The translations under genes were made by a program, and so were the position numbers. Below, piece by piece: positions 8,379 to 17,141 of a DNA stretch of 64,000 bases. Origin of the DNA: Roseateles_B sp041906185 (GTDB lineage Bacteria; Pseudomonadota; Gammaproteobacteria; Burkholderiales; Burkholderiaceae_C); the NCBI GenBank assembly GCA_041906185.1, contig JAYRJQ010000024.1:13243-77242 (forward strand), written 5' to 3'. Position 1 is the stretch's first letter, and each line of letters begins with the position of its first letter. Under the pieces are notes generated by a model that saw nothing but the letters and a program-made list of their open reading frames with translations, was not told the DNA's origin and did not search any database.

Positions 8379-9716
8379 ATGAAACCCGTGATCGCCCTGG
8401 TGGGCCGCCCCAATGTGGGCAAGTCCACGCTGTTCAACCGGCTGACCAAGAGCCGTGACGCCATCGTGGCCGACTTCGCCGGCCTGACGCGCGACCGGCA
8501 CTATGGCGACGGCCGTCTCGGTGACCGCGAGTTCATCGTCATCGACACCGGTGGCTTCGAGCCCGACAGCTCCACCGGCATCGTCAAGGAAATGGCCAAG
8601 CAGACCCGCCAGGCCGTGGCCGAGGCCGATGCCGTGGTCTTCGTCGTCGACATCCGCCTGGGCCTGTCCGCCCAGGACCAGGACATCGCCCGCTACCTGC
8701 GTGCGTGCAACAAGCGCATCTACCTGGCCGTCAACAAGGCCGAGGGCATGAGCGAATCGCCCCTGCTCGGCGAGTTCCACGAGCTGGGCATGGGCGAGCC
8801 CCATCCCATCTCCGCGGCCCATGGCCAGGGCATCCGCAGCATGCTCGAGGCGGTGCTGGAGGGCTTCGACTACGGTGACGAGGAGGGCGAGGGTGCCGAG
8901 GAAGAGCAGGTCATCCGCCTGGCGGTGGCCGGCCGTCCGAACGTCGGCAAGAGCACGCTGATCAACACCTGGCTGGGTGAGGAGCGCCTCGTCGCCTTCG
9001 ACATGCCGGGCACGACGCGCGACGCCATCTCGGTGGACTTTGAACGTCACGGTCAGAAGTTCAAGCTCATCGACACCGCCGGCCTGCGCCGAAAGGGCAA
9101 GGTCTTCGAGGCCATCGAGAAGTTCTCGGTCGTCAAGACGCTGCAGGCCATCGCGGATGCCAACGTCGTGCTGCTGCTGATCGATGCCACGCAGGGCGTC
9201 ACCGACCAGGACGCGCACATCGCCGGCTACATCCTCGACAGCGGCCGTGCCGTGGTCGTGGCCATCAACAAGTGGGATGCCGTCGACAGCTACCAGCGCG
9301 AGATGCTGCAGCGCTCGATCGAGGCCCGCCTGTCTTTCCTGAAGTTCGCGCCGGTCCTCAACATCTCGGCGCTCAAGCGGCAGGGCCTCGGCCCGCTGTG
9401 GAACGCGCTGGCCGATGCCTACTCGTCGGCATACAAGAAGATGACCACCCCGGTGCTCACCCGCCTGATCCAGGAGGCCGTGCAGCACCAGCAGCCGCAG
9501 CGTTCCGGCGTGTCGCGCCCCAAGCTGCGCTACGCCCACCAGGGCGGCATGAACCCGCCGATCGTGGTGATCCACGGCAATGCGCTGGACAGCGTCTCCG
9601 ACGCCTACAAGCGCTACCTCGAAGGCCGCATCCGCGCCCACTACAAGCTCTCGGGCACGCCGCTGCGCATCGAGATGCGCTCATCCAAGAATCCATTCCT
9701 GGATAAGGATGACTGA
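8379..9716 (+). CDS. der: ribosome biogenesis GTPase Der (EngA)
   Basis: Double-Era GTPase needed for 50S subunit maturation. 445 residues. There are two tandem G domains with P-loops GRPNVGKSTLFN (about residue 8) and GRPNVGKSTLIN (about 185). Each is followed by D-T-x-G and N-K-x-D/E motifs (VNKAEG, INKWDA). The C-terminal KH-like domain begins at about residue 360 and ends with a charged tail. The N-terminal MKPVIALVG fits the family start. Confidence 0.97.
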   Translation: MKPVIALVGRPNVGKSTLFNRLTKSRDAIVADFAGLTRDRHYGDGRLGDREFIVIDTGGFEPDSSTGIVKEMAKQTRQAVAEADAVVFVVDIRLGLSAQDQDIARYLRACNKRIYLAVNKAEGMSESPLLGEFHELGMGEPHPISAAHGQGIRSMLEAVLEGFDYGDEEGEGAEEEQVIRLAVAGRPNVGKSTLINTWLGEERLVAFDMPGTTRDAISVDFERHGQKFKLIDTAGLRRKGKVFEAIEKFSVVKTLQAIADANVVLLLIDATQGVTDQDAHIAGYILDSGRAVVVAINKWDAVDSYQREMLQRSIEARLSFLKFAPVLNISALKRQGLGPLWNALADAYSSAYKKMTTPVLTRLIQEAVQHQQPQRSGVSRPKLRYAHQGGMNPPIVVIHGNALDSVSDAYKRYLEGRIRAHYKLSGTPLRIEMRSSKNPFLDKDD

Positions 9717-9791
9717 TTCCCAGGCGCGGGGAAACCCGCGGCTGTGTTAAGGTGCAGTTCTCCCTTCCCCTCTCACAACACGGAGCATATC

Positions 9792-10037
9792 GTGAGCAAC
9801 AAAGGACAACTCCTGCAAGACCCCTTCCTGAACCTCCTGCGCAAGGAGCATGTGCCGGTGTCCATCTACCTGGTCAACGGCATCAAGCTGCAGGGCCACA
9901 TCGAGTCCTTTGACCAATACGTCGTGCTGCTGCGCAACACGGTCACCCAGATGGTCTACAAGCACGCCATTTCGACGGTGGTTCCCGGCCGCGCCGTGAA
10001 CTTCCACGCCAACGACGGCGCCGAAGGCGCTGCCTGA
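9792..10037 (+). CDS. hfq: RNA chaperone Hfq
   Basis: Hexameric Sm-like RNA chaperone for small-RNA regulation. 81 residues. The GTG start at 9792 is chosen because SNKGQLLQDPFLN is the conserved family N-terminus; no in-frame ATG lies close. Sm1 (VNGIKLQGHIESFD) and Sm2 (YKHAISTVVPGR) are intact. The short C-terminal tail NDGAEGAA is typical of betaproteobacterial Hfq. hflX, hflK and hflC follow, the classical arrangement. A GNRA-type hairpin (CGCGGG-GAAA-CCCGCG, 9725-9740) lies in the leader. Confidence 0.97.
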   Translation: MSNKGQLLQDPFLNLLRKEHVPVSIYLVNGIKLQGHIESFDQYVVLLRNTVTQMVYKHAISTVVPGRAVNFHANDGAEGAA

Positions 10038-10045
10038 GAGGACTC

Positions 10046-10071
10046 GCCGTCACGGCCCCCGCCGTGACGGC
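10046..10071 (+). repeat. perfect 11-bp hairpin between hfq and hflX
   Basis: GCCGTCACGGC (10046-10056), loop CCCC, GCCGTGACGGC (10061-10071). No T run follows, so it is not a standard intrinsic terminator. It ends 11 bases before the TTG start of hflX and could stabilise the hfq 3' end or limit hflX translation. Confidence 0.6.
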
Positions 10072-10082
10072 CTCCACCGACC

Positions 10083-11348
10083 TTGAGTTCTTCAAGCCAT
10101 TCCGCCGCGACGCCGCCCTCCGAGGCGGCGCGCGCCATTCTTGTGGGCGTCGATTTCGGACGCGGCGCCCCGTTCGACCCCACGCTGGATGAGCTGGCCC
10201 TGCTGGCCGCCTCGGCGGGGGACACCCCCGTGGCCCGCGTGACCGCCAAGCGCCAGGCACCCGATGCCGCGCTGTTCGTCGGGTCCGGCAAGGCCGACGA
10301 GATCAAGCTGCTCGTGCAGGCCCACAGCGCCCACACGGTGCTCTTCGACCAGGCCATTTCGCCGGCCCAGCAGCGCAATCTGGAGCGCGTCCTCGGCGTG
10401 CCGGTCGCAGATCGCACGGCCCTGATCCTCGAGATCTTCGCCGCCCGCGCCAAGAGCCATGAGGGCAAGCTGCAGGTCGAGCTCGCCCGCCTCCAGTACC
10501 TCGCGTCGCGCCTCGTGCGCCGCTGGAGTCACCTGGAGCGCCAGAGCGGCGGCATCGGCATGCGCGGCGGCCCCGGCGAAGCCCAGATCGAGCTGGACCG
10601 CCGGATGATCGACGACCGCATCAAGAGCATCAAGGAACGGCTCAAGAAGGTGCAGCGCCAGCGCAGTACCCAGCGCCGTGCGCGCGCCCGCAACGGCGTG
10701 TTCCGCGTCTCGCTGGTCGGCTACACCAATGCCGGCAAGTCCACGCTCTTCAATGCGCTGGTGAAGGCGCGCACCTACGCTGCCGACCAGCTCTTCGCCA
10801 CGCTGGACACCACCACGCGCTCGCTCTATCTCGAGGAGGCGTCCACCAGCGTGTCCCTGTCGGACACCGTGGGCTTCATCCGCGACCTGCCCCACAAACT
10901 GGTCGAGGCCTTCCAGGCCACGCTGCAGGAAGCGGCCGACGCCGACCTGCTCCTGCATGTCGTCGATGCGGCGTCGCCGGTGCTGGACGAGCAGATGGTC
11001 GAGGTCGAGCGCGTGCTCGAGGAAATCGACGCCGCCGGCATCCCTCAGCTGCTGGTCTACAACAAGCTGGACCGCCTCGAGGACAACCAGCGCCCGCGCC
11101 AGCCCACGGACTGGATGGAGCGTCCGAACGGTCAGCGCGTGCCCCGCATCTTCGTCAGTGCCCTGAGCGGCGAGGGCCTGGACCTGCTCCGCGCCCAGAT
11201 CGTCACCAGCATGCGGGAGCAAGGCCTGACCCCCGACGCCGAGCCACACGACCCCCGCTTGATTTCCCTGGCCCAGCCGCCACATGAGGACGAATGGTCC
11301 GCGCCCGAGGAGTCTTCCGAATCCGGAGGCCAAAGCCATGGACAATGA
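10083..11348 (+). CDS. hflX: ribosome-associated GTPase HflX
   Basis: GTPase that in E. coli splits stalled or heat-damaged ribosomes. 421 residues. The N-terminal HflX domain carries the glycine-rich GGIGMRGGPGEAQIELDRR motif. The G domain has GYTNAGKSTLFNAL (about residue 214), DTVGF and YNKLDR. A TTG start is assigned because no ATG or GTG upstream of the conserved ILVGVDFG is in frame with a better site. The Shine-Dalgarno match is poor, so expression may depend on coupling or the hairpin just upstream. Confidence 0.92.
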   Translation: MSSSSHSAATPPSEAARAILVGVDFGRGAPFDPTLDELALLAASAGDTPVARVTAKRQAPDAALFVGSGKADEIKLLVQAHSAHTVLFDQAISPAQQRNLERVLGVPVADRTALILEIFAARAKSHEGKLQVELARLQYLASRLVRRWSHLERQSGGIGMRGGPGEAQIELDRRMIDDRIKSIKERLKKVQRQRSTQRRARARNGVFRVSLVGYTNAGKSTLFNALVKARTYAADQLFATLDTTTRSLYLEEASTSVSLSDTVGFIRDLPHKLVEAFQATLQEAADADLLLHVVDAASPVLDEQMVEVERVLEEIDAAGIPQLLVYNKLDRLEDNQRPRQPTDWMERPNGQRVPRIFVSALSGEGLDLLRAQIVTSMREQGLTPDAEPHDPRLISLAQPPHEDEWSAPEESSESGGQSHGQ

Positions 11349-11375
11349 CCCCGCGCCCAATTCCAACGAACAGGC

Positions 11376-12650
11376 ATGAGCATGAATCACGCTGAGCGCG
11401 CCGCTGGCGCCCCCACGCTGCGAGAGACCGCTGCCGCCGCAGCGTCCCTGCTGCGAGCTTTGATGACGCCGCGCACCCGTCGCGACGGTGCTGTGCTCAA
11501 CAACGGTCGCAACGACGGCCCGCCGGACCTCGACGAGCTCTGGCGTGACTTCAACCGCAAGCTCTCCGGCTTCTTCGGCGGGCGCGGCGGCAGCCCCGAG
11601 CCCCAGTCGGGCGGCTCCGGCCCCGACATGCGCAGCGCGGGTGTGGGCATGGGCCTGATCGGCGGCGTGGTGGCGCTGGCCTGGCTCGGCAGCGGCTTCT
11701 TCACCGTGCAGGAAGGCGAGCAGGCCGTCATCACCTCCTTCGGCAAGTACAGCCGGACGGTCGAGGCCGGCTTCCAATGGCGCCTGCCCTATCCCTTCCA
11801 GGCCCATGAGACCGTCGCCGTGACGCAGCTCCGCTCGGTCGAAGTCGGGCGCCTGAACCAGGTGCCCGTCACCGGTCTGCGGGACTCCTCCATGCTGACG
11901 CAGGACGAGAACATCGTCGACATCCGCTTCACGGTGCAGTACCTGCTCAAGGACGCCCGCGACTACCTCTTCGAGAACCGCGATCCGGACGAGGCCGTCC
12001 GTCAGGCCGCCGAGTCGGCCGTGCGCGAGATCGTGGGCAAGTCCAATATGGATTCCGTGCTGTACGAGCAGCGCGACGCCATCGCCGCCGAGCTCGGCAA
12101 GTCGGTGCAGGCCCAGCTGGACCGTCTGAAGGCGGGTATCCAGATCAAGAATGTCAACGTCGGCAGCGTGCAGGCGCCTGAGCAGGTGCAGGCCGCGTTC
12201 GACGATGCCTTCAAGGCCGGGCAGAACAAGGAACAGCTGAAGAACGAGGGCGAGGCCTACGCCAACAGCGTGATCCCCGAGGCCCAGGGCAAGGCCGCGC
12301 GTCTGCGCCAGGAGGCCGAGGGCTACCGCTCGCGCGTGATCGCCCGTGCCGAGGGTGATGCGCAGCGCTTCAAGTCGGTCCTGGTCGAATACCAGAAGGC
12401 GCCGGCCGTCACGCGCGACCGCATCTACATCGACACCATGCAGCAGATCTACAGCGACGTCACCAAGGTCATGGTGGACAGCCGCAATGGCTCGAACCTG
12501 CTGTACCTGCCGCTGGACAAGCTGATGCAGCAGGGCAACTCCAGCGTCACCAGCACCACGCCGGTCCCGGTGACCGTCGAGCCGGCACCTGCCGCCGCCG
12601 CACCGGTGGATCGCAGCCGCGATGCCCTGCGCAATCGTGAAGGCCGTTGA
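11376..12650 (+). CDS. hflK: HflK, FtsH-associated membrane protein
   Basis: SPFH/band-7 protein that forms with HflC a large periplasm-facing complex around the FtsH protease. 424 residues. A Gly/Ser-rich cytoplasmic N-terminal region (SGFFGGRGGSPEPQSG) precedes a single span at about residues 90-108. The band-7 domain starts at VQEGEQAVITSFGKY. The N-terminal 40 residues before the conserved LWRDFNRK are unusual, so ATG 11382 or a later start cannot be excluded. hflC follows after 12 bases. Confidence 0.94.
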   Translation: MSMNHAERAAGAPTLRETAAAAASLLRALMTPRTRRDGAVLNNGRNDGPPDLDELWRDFNRKLSGFFGGRGGSPEPQSGGSGPDMRSAGVGMGLIGGVVALAWLGSGFFTVQEGEQAVITSFGKYSRTVEAGFQWRLPYPFQAHETVAVTQLRSVEVGRLNQVPVTGLRDSSMLTQDENIVDIRFTVQYLLKDARDYLFENRDPDEAVRQAAESAVREIVGKSNMDSVLYEQRDAIAAELGKSVQAQLDRLKAGIQIKNVNVGSVQAPEQVQAAFDDAFKAGQNKEQLKNEGEAYANSVIPEAQGKAARLRQEAEGYRSRVIARAEGDAQRFKSVLVEYQKAPAVTRDRIYIDTMQQIYSDVTKVMVDSRNGSNLLYLPLDKLMQQGNSSVTSTTPVPVTVEPAPAAAAPVDRSRDALRNREGR

Positions 12651-12662
12651 GGGAGCGACGAC

Positions 12663-13556
12663 ATGAACCGAATCACTAGCATCGTGCTGGGCGCGCTGGT
12701 CGCCTTCATGGTCCTGAGCTCGACGATGTACGTCGTGGACCAGCGCCAGTTTGCCGTCGTGTATGCCCTCGGCGAGATCAAGGAAGTGGTCAGCGAGCCG
12801 GGCCTGAAGTTCAAGGCGCCGCCGCCCTTCCAGAACGTGGTCTTCCTGGATCGCCGTGTGCAGACGCTGGACAACCCCGATCCCCGTCCGATCTTCACCG
12901 CCGAGAAGAAGAGCCTGGTGCTCGACTGGCTGGTGAAGTGGCGCGTGACCGATCCCCGCCAGTTCATCCGCAACAGCGGCAGCACCATGAGCGCCGTGAA
13001 CGCCCGTCTGAGCCCCATCGTGCAGGCTGCGCTGAACGAGGAAGTCACCAAGCGCGACGTCCGCGCCGTGCTCGCCACCGAGCGGGACAAGGTGATGCAG
13101 GACGTGCGCCGCCGCCTGGTCGAGGAGGCCATGCAGTTCGGCATCGAGATCCTGGACGTGCGGATCAAGCGCGTGGACTTCGCGGCCAACATCACCGAGG
13201 CGGTCTACCGCCGCATGGAGTCCGAGCGCAAGCGCGTGGCCAACGAATGGCGTGCCACGGGTAGCGCCGAGGCCGAGAAGATCCGCGCCGACGCCGACCG
13301 CCAGCGCGAAGTCATCCTGGCCGAAGCCTACCGTGATGCCCAGCTGATCAAGGGTGAGGGCGATGCCAAGGCGTCGGCCCTCTACGCCGAGGCCTTCGGT
13401 CGCGACCCGCAGTTCGCCCAGTTCTACCGCTCGCTCGAGGCCTACCGTGCCGTGTGGAAGAACAAGTCGGACGTGATGGTGCTCGACCCGAACTCCGAGT
13501 TCTTCAAGGCCATGCGCGGCGCCCCGACGGGCCCCGCGGCGCCCGCCAAGAAGTAA
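12663..13556 (+). CDS. hflC: HflC, FtsH-associated membrane protein
   Basis: Partner of HflK. 297 residues. N-terminal span (IVLGALVAFMVLSSTMYVV), then a band-7 domain beginning VDQRQFAVVYALGEIK, and a coiled-coil-prone segment rich in Ala/Glu/Lys/Arg (about 180-245). GGGAGCGAC precedes the ATG. A strong intrinsic terminator follows directly. Confidence 0.95.
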   Translation: MNRITSIVLGALVAFMVLSSTMYVVDQRQFAVVYALGEIKEVVSEPGLKFKAPPPFQNVVFLDRRVQTLDNPDPRPIFTAEKKSLVLDWLVKWRVTDPRQFIRNSGSTMSAVNARLSPIVQAALNEEVTKRDVRAVLATERDKVMQDVRRRLVEEAMQFGIEILDVRIKRVDFAANITEAVYRRMESERKRVANEWRATGSAEAEKIRADADRQREVILAEAYRDAQLIKGEGDAKASALYAEAFGRDPQFAQFYRSLEAYRAVWKNKSDVMVLDPNSEFFKAMRGAPTGPAAPAKK

Positions 13557-13569
13557 TCGCGCAAGACCT

Positions 13570-13593
13570 GCCCCGCCTCGAGCGGGGCTTTTT
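13570..13593 (+). terminator. intrinsic terminator of the hfq-hflX-hflK-hflC run
   Basis: G-CCCCGC (13570-13576), loop CTCGA, GCGGGG-C (13582-13588), then five Ts. The next start codon (13596) is only two bases past the T run, so the hairpin overlaps the ribosome-binding region of the DUF2065 gene. Confidence 0.8.
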
Positions 13594-13595
13594 CA

Positions 13596-13784
13596 ATGAG
13601 CCTCGACCTTCTGTGGACTGCGCTGGCCCTGATGCTCGTGATCGAGGGGCTGCTGCCCTTGCTCCAGCCGGCACGCTGGCGCGCGCTGTTCCAGCACATG
13701 ACCGCCCTCAGTGATGGCCAGATCCGCTTCATCGGGCTGGCCAGCGTGGCCTTCGGGCTGATCACGCTTGTGCTGCTGCGCTGA
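13596..13784 (+). CDS. DUF2065 (YjeT-type) small membrane protein
   Basis: 62 residues with two hydrophobic segments (WTALALMLVIEGLLPLL and IGLASVAFGLITLVLL) joined by a short basic/polar loop. This is the layout of the YjeT/DUF2065 family, which lies between hflC and purA in many proteobacteria. Function unknown. The GCGGGG arm of the preceding terminator is the only purine-rich sequence at a usable distance from the ATG. Confidence 0.8.
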   Translation: MSLDLLWTALALMLVIEGLLPLLQPARWRALFQHMTALSDGQIRFIGLASVAFGLITLVLLR

Positions 13785-13851
13785 GGCGCCGGGCCGCGGG
13801 GCCGTCCGCCGCGGCGAGGGCAGAGCGGGGTGGGGCATGGCTCACCCGTTG

Positions 13852-13879
13852 TACGTGACCCGCATTTGCGCGTCACGTA
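13852..13879. repeat. 28-base inverted repeat upstream of hisZ
   Basis: TACGTGAC (13852-13859) and GTCACGTA (13872-13879) are perfect inverted copies. The inner CGCA/TGCG (13861-13864, 13867-13870) extends the symmetry with one C/C mismatch. No T run follows. The centre is about 50 bases before the proposed hisZ -10, so it is a candidate operator or RNA-processing hairpin. Confidence 0.65.
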
Positions 13880-13889
13880 GGCTCGCCTG

Positions 13890-13918
13890 TTCGCCCGTCC
13901 GGGACTTCCCGGTACAAT
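13890..13918 (+). promoter_or_regulatory. candidate sigma-70 promoter of hisZ-purA
   Basis: A weak -35 TTCGCC (13890-13895), a 17-base spacer and -10 TACAAT (13913-13918). Transcription would begin near 13925. That is downstream of the in-frame ATG at 13917, so it supports the hisZ start at 13947. Confidence 0.5.
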
Positions 13919-13946
13919 GCCGTTTTTAACCCCCCCAGAAACGTCC

Positions 13947-15110
13947 ATGGCCTCTGCTTGGCTGCTGCCCGAGCACATTGCTGACGTCTTGCCCTCCCAG
14001 GCTCGCCGTATCGAAGAACTCCGGCGTGAACTCCTGGATCTGGCGCGGACCTACGGCTGCGAACTGGTGATGCCTCCCATGCTGGAGCACCTGGAGTCGC
14101 TGCTCACCGGTACGGGTCGTGAACTGGACCTCAAGACCTTCAAGCTCGTCGACCAGTTGTCCGGTCGCAGCCTCGGGCTGCGCGCAGACACCACGCCGCA
14201 GGTCGCGCGCATCGACGCCCACCTGCTGAACCGCGCCGGCGTGACGCGCCTGTGCTATTGCGGTCCGGTGGTGCACACGCGTCCGGAAGGGCTGCATGGC
14301 AGCCGCGAGCCGCTGCAGTTCGGCGTCGAGATCTATGGCCATGCCGGCCTGGAAGCCGACCTCGAAGTGCAGGAGCTGGCCATTGCCACGCTGCGCAAGG
14401 CGGGGCTGACCGGCATCACGCTGGATCTGGGCGATGCTCGACTGGTGCAGGGCGTGCTGGGCGAGCTGAAGCTGCCGGCCGACACGCTGGACGCCATCGT
14501 CTCGGCGCTTGCGGCAAAGGACGCGGCCAATCTGGCCCAGGCCACGGCCGGCATGCCCGCTACGGTGGCCCAGGGTCTGCAGGCCCTGATCGGTCTGTAT
14601 GGCGGGCCCGAGGTCCTCGATCAGGCACGCGCGCAGTTGCCGGATCATCCGCTGATCCGCGCGGCGCTGGACGACCTGCGCTGGCTGTCCAGCCACCTGC
14701 GCGAGAGCCATCCGGACCTGCGCCTGGGCTTCGACCTGGCGGACCTGCGGGGCTATGCCTACTACAGCGGCATGCGATTCGCGCTCTACGCCGCCGGCTG
14801 CAGCGATGCCGTGCTGCGCGGCGGGCGCTACGACGAGGTGGGGGCCGTGTTCGGCCGCCGCCGTCCGGCCGTGGGCTTCAGCCTCGACCTGAAGACGCTG
14901 GTGGCGCTGAGCCCCGTCACACCCCTGCGAGCGGCCGTGCGCGCGCCCTGGGGCGAGGACGCGGCCCTGCGGGCTGCCGTGCGAGCCTTGCGTGAGCAAG
15001 GGGAAACTGTCGTCTGCGTGCTGCCCGGGCACGAGCACGAAAACGACGAATTCGACTGCGACCGCGAACTGGTCACTGTTGGCGGGCAATGGGTGGTGCG
15101 CGCGCGTTGA
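13947..15110 (+). CDS. hisZ: ATP phosphoribosyltransferase regulatory subunit HisZ
   Basis: HisRS-like protein without tRNA-charging activity that pairs with short-form HisG in the first step of histidine synthesis. 387 residues. N-terminus ASAWLLPEHIADVLPSQA and the sequence ELVMPPMLEHLESLL match the family. The HisRS-like motif is reduced to RGYAYYSGMRFALY. ATG 13947 is chosen over 13917 because of the promoter position. hisG is not in the window. Co-transcription with purA is likely (32-base gap). Confidence 0.93.
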   Translation: MASAWLLPEHIADVLPSQARRIEELRRELLDLARTYGCELVMPPMLEHLESLLTGTGRELDLKTFKLVDQLSGRSLGLRADTTPQVARIDAHLLNRAGVTRLCYCGPVVHTRPEGLHGSREPLQFGVEIYGHAGLEADLEVQELAIATLRKAGLTGITLDLGDARLVQGVLGELKLPADTLDAIVSALAAKDAANLAQATAGMPATVAQGLQALIGLYGGPEVLDQARAQLPDHPLIRAALDDLRWLSSHLRESHPDLRLGFDLADLRGYAYYSGMRFALYAAGCSDAVLRGGRYDEVGAVFGRRRPAVGFSLDLKTLVALSPVTPLRAAVRAPWGEDAALRAAVRALREQGETVVCVLPGHEHENDEFDCDRELVTVGGQWVVRAR

Positions 15111-15142
15111 CGCGGCCCGCCAATCTGAATACTTTTCATTGG

Positions 15143-16486
15143 ATGAGCATCATGCACAGTGAGATCGCGCGCGGCCGTAATGTGGTCGTTGTGGGCACCC
15201 AGTGGGGTGACGAAGGCAAGGGCAAGGTCGTCGACTGGATGACCGATCACGCCCAGGGCGTGGTGCGTTTCCAGGGCGGCCACAACGCCGGCCACACGCT
15301 GGTGATCAAGGGCGTGAAGACGGCCCTGCAGCTGATTCCGTCGGGCATCATGCGCGACGGCGTGGCCTGCTACATCGGCAACGGCGTGGTGGTGGATCCG
15401 GCCCATCTGGTGTCCGAGATCGAGCGCCTGGAGAAGGCCGGCGTGGACGTGCGCTCGCGCCTCTACATCAGCGAATCCTGCCCGATGATCCTGCCCTTCC
15501 ACGTGGAAGTGGACAAGGCTCGCGAGGCCCTGCGCGAGAGCAGCGGCAGCGGCAAGATCGGCACCACGGGCAAGGGCATCGGCCCGGCCTACGAGGACAA
15601 GGTCGCCCGCCGCGCGCTGCGCCTGCAGGACCTGAAGCACCCCGAGCGCTTCGCCAAGAAGCTGCGCGAGCTGCTGGACCTGCACAACCACGCGCTGACC
15701 GGCTACCTGAACGCCGAGGCCCTGGAATTCCAGCCCATCTTCGACAAGGCCATGCTGCTCGCCGAGCAGGTCAAGCCCATGCTGGCTGACGTCGGCTACC
15801 TGCTGCACAAGGCCCACAAGGCCGGCGCGAACATCCTGTTCGAGGGCGCCCAGGGCACGCTGCTGGACATCGACCACGGCACCTACCCCTACGTGACCTC
15901 CAGCAACTGCGTGGCCGGCAATGCCGCCGCCGGTGCCGGCGTCGGCCCGCAGATGCTGCACTACATGCTGGGCATCACCAAGGCCTACACCACCCGCGTG
16001 GGCTCGGGCCCGTTCCCGACCGAGCTCGAGTGGGAGAAGGAAGGCACCGTCGGCTATCACCTGTCCACCGTCGGCCAGGAGCGCGGCACCGTGACGGGGC
16101 GCGCCCGCCGCTGCGGCTGGCTGGACGCCGCCGCGCTCAAGCGCTCGATCATCATCAACGGCATCACGGGCCTGTGCCTGACGAAGCTGGACGTGCTGGA
16201 CGGCCTCAAGGAAATCCAGATGTGCGTCGGCTACGAGCTGAACGGCAAGCAGGTGGACATCCTCCCGCTGGACGCCGACGAGATCGTTGCCTGCAAGCCC
16301 GTCTACGAGACCTTCCCGGGCTGGACGGAAAGCACCTTCGGTGTCACGAACTGGGATGCGCTGCCGCTGAACGCGCGCCGCTACCTGGAGCGCGTGCAAG
16401 AGGTCATCGGCGCGCCGATCGACATGGTGTCCACGGGCCCGGACCGCGAGCACACCATCCTCCTGCGCCATCCCTACCAGGGCTGA
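15143..16486 (+). CDS. purA: adenylosuccinate synthetase
   Basis: GTP-dependent ligation of IMP and aspartate, the first committed step to AMP. 447 residues. The signature GTQWGDEGKGKVVDW is near the N-terminus, HNAGHT follows, and the catalytic loop is intact. ATG 15143 is given; ATG 15152, with GGATGA upstream, is an equally good alternative that shortens the protein by three residues. A phosphoribosyltransferase gene follows, consistent with purine metabolism. Confidence 0.96.
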   Translation: MSIMHSEIARGRNVVVVGTQWGDEGKGKVVDWMTDHAQGVVRFQGGHNAGHTLVIKGVKTALQLIPSGIMRDGVACYIGNGVVVDPAHLVSEIERLEKAGVDVRSRLYISESCPMILPFHVEVDKAREALRESSGSGKIGTTGKGIGPAYEDKVARRALRLQDLKHPERFAKKLRELLDLHNHALTGYLNAEALEFQPIFDKAMLLAEQVKPMLADVGYLLHKAHKAGANILFEGAQGTLLDIDHGTYPYVTSSNCVAGNAAAGAGVGPQMLHYMLGITKAYTTRVGSGPFPTELEWEKEGTVGYHLSTVGQERGTVTGRARRCGWLDAAALKRSIIINGITGLCLTKLDVLDGLKEIQMCVGYELNGKQVDILPLDADEIVACKPVYETFPGWTESTFGVTNWDALPLNARRYLERVQEVIGAPIDMVSTGPDREHTILLRHPYQG

Positions 16487-16526
16487 GCCCCTCTCAACGA
16501 TCACATCGCATTTGGAGTAAGCATCT

Positions 16527-17048
16527 ATGTTGACCGACGACGGCAAGCACCTGTACGTGTCCTGGGACGAATACCACCTGCTGACGGAGCGTCTGGCACT
16601 CAAGGTGCATGCGTCCGGCTGGGAGTTCGACCAGATCCTGTGCCTGGCCCGTGGTGGTGTGCGCCCGGGTGACGTGCTGTCCCGCGTGTTCGACAAGCCG
16701 CTGGGCATCATGTCCACGAGCTCCTACCGCGCCGAGGCCGGCACCATCCAGGGCCGCCTGGACATCGCCAAGTACATCACCATGCCCAAGGGCGAGCTGG
16801 CCGGCCGCGTGCTGCTGGTGGACGATCTGGCCGATTCGGGCGTCACGCTCAAGGCCGTGGTCGAGCGCCTGCGCGGCATGCCCTCCGTGAAGGAGCTGCG
16901 CTCCGCCGTGATCTGGACGAAGTCGGTCTCGACCTACACGCCGGACTACTACGTCGAGATGCTGGAAACCAGCCCCTGGATCCATCAGCCCTTCGAGATC
17001 TACGACGACATGCGCCCCGACGCGCTGGCCAAGAAGTTCTCGGTCTGA
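16527..17048 (+). CDS. phosphoribosyltransferase (hypoxanthine/xanthine type)
   Basis: 173 residues. The PRPP-binding motif is VLLVDDLADSGVTLK (about 92-106), and CLARGGVRPGDVLSR forms the early PRTase loop. It belongs to the type I phosphoribosyltransferases often placed after purA in Burkholderiales and annotated as purine salvage enzymes. The base used cannot be read from the sequence. GGAGTAAG precedes the ATG. Confidence 0.85.
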   Translation: MLTDDGKHLYVSWDEYHLLTERLALKVHASGWEFDQILCLARGGVRPGDVLSRVFDKPLGIMSTSSYRAEAGTIQGRLDIAKYITMPKGELAGRVLLVDDLADSGVTLKAVVERLRGMPSVKELRSAVIWTKSVSTYTPDYYVEMLETSPWIHQPFEIYDDMRPDALAKKFSV

Positions 17049-17101
17049 TCCACTGCCCACTGCGATGCGACCGCGATTCCTCGCGGCCGCATCCGCCGCC
17101 A

Positions 17102-17141
17102 GGCGCGCCGCCCCGTCCCGTGACGGGCGACGCGCCTTTTT
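17102..17141 (+). terminator. intrinsic terminator after the phosphoribosyltransferase gene
   Basis: GGCGCG (17102-17107) pairs with CGCGCC (17131-17136). The inner CCCG/CGGG pair closes a small loop, and five Ts follow (17137-17141). It ends the plus-strand run that began at purA/hisZ. Confidence 0.6.
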
